A stretch of DNA of 34,949 nucleotides, taken from the NCBI GenBank assembly GCA_910592205.1, contig CAJVPJ010000208.1:1-34949 (forward strand). Reading direction: 5' to 3'. Position 1 is the stretch's first letter. Every line of letters begins with the position of its first letter. Shown here piece after piece: positions 34,739 to 34,949 of the stretch. The notes below the pieces were generated by a model. The model was not told the DNA's origin, ran no database searches, and saw nothing but the letters and a program-made list of their open reading frames with translations. The stretch comes from Paraglomus occultum (lineage: Eukaryota; Glomeromycota; Glomeromycetes; Paraglomerales; Paraglomeraceae). The position numbers and the translations under genes were made by a program.

Positions 34739-34840
34739 GATGAAAGCCTTTCATCCTATAATAGAACATTTCAACAAATGTCAATTATAAACAAGTCTCA
34801 AGTACAATTAGCCCATTTCTTGAAATGTTCTATTGTAGGA
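34739..34840. repeat. Two linked inverted repeats near the window end
   Basis: GATGAAAG, one base, CTTTCATC (34739-34755), overlapped by a larger hairpin whose 21-base arms lie at 34754-34774 and 34820-34840 with one mismatch and a 45-base loop. It may be the tip of a foldback or MITE-type element. Confidence 0.6.
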
Positions 34841-34949
34841 TAAGTGGATGTCCCTATATAAACAATAGGTTATGAAAACTAAATTCGAATATAGTCCGGT
34901 TATATGTCCTTATTGCGTGCCGTCAGTCGTGTAGATCTCGGTGGTCGCC

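Larger units (their letters stand above)
30771..34949. other. Gene-poor, repeat-remnant region
   Basis: 4.2 kb with no supportable gene. It contains an LTR-like stretch from about 30779 (TGTCACAC start, AATAAA near 31171), a 15-bp direct repeat (GTGCAAAACCATGCC at 31372 and 31436), several small perfect hairpins (31924-31984), an inverted repeat of an AATAAATAATAATTC word (32485-32499 and 32586-32600), the second MITE-like copy, and further hairpins at 34008-34029 and 34739-34840. Confidence 0.5.

Overview
The window looks like nuclear DNA of an early-diverging filamentous fungus, most likely an arbuscular-mycorrhizal (Glomeromycotina-type) genome. The evidence is AT-rich spacers, eukaryotic genes with short GT-AG introns (about 65-120 nt), a very long Sel1-repeat gene, a LaeA-like methyltransferase, a PTC7-type phosphatase and a CCC2-type copper ATPase. 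The lineage is an inference from gene style. No rRNA, tRNA, CRISPR array or viral gene was recognised.

Layout. 59-825: 3' half of a short-chain dehydrogenase gene that begins outside the window. 826-3863: gene-poor DNA. 3864-6141: two tandem minus-strand genes, each with four exons, for small two-TM proteins; they are clearly paralogous, and the downstream one ends in a PPxY tail. 7680-11795: a block carrying a Sel1-repeat gene of about 22 units that is frameshifted near its start. 13332-14517: PTC7-like PP2C phosphatase (minus, 4 exons), with a decayed PP2C fragment at about 15527-15774. 16379-19399: P1B copper-transporting ATPase (plus, 2 exons). 20105-20863: LUD-domain protein (plus, 2 exons), convergent with a SAM-dependent methyltransferase at 21103-22493 (minus, 4 exons). 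26312-27600: seven-TM receptor-like protein with an apparent frame break. 28945-30770: a second, shorter, direct-orientation copy of the Sel1 block, with the repeat array collapsed to about one unit. 30771-34949: gene-poor DNA with hairpins and repeat remnants.

The genes do not form one pathway; they look like ordinary single-copy fungal genes set between repeat-rich spacers. The most interesting structures are the direct Sel1 duplication about 21 kb apart, 432-bp higher-order periodicity inside the large Sel1 array, a small MITE-like element with GTCCGGAGC termini that sits in the second Sel1 block and again, inverted, at 33014-33199, and the tandem pair of PPxY-type membrane proteins, one of which has an out-of-frame last exon.
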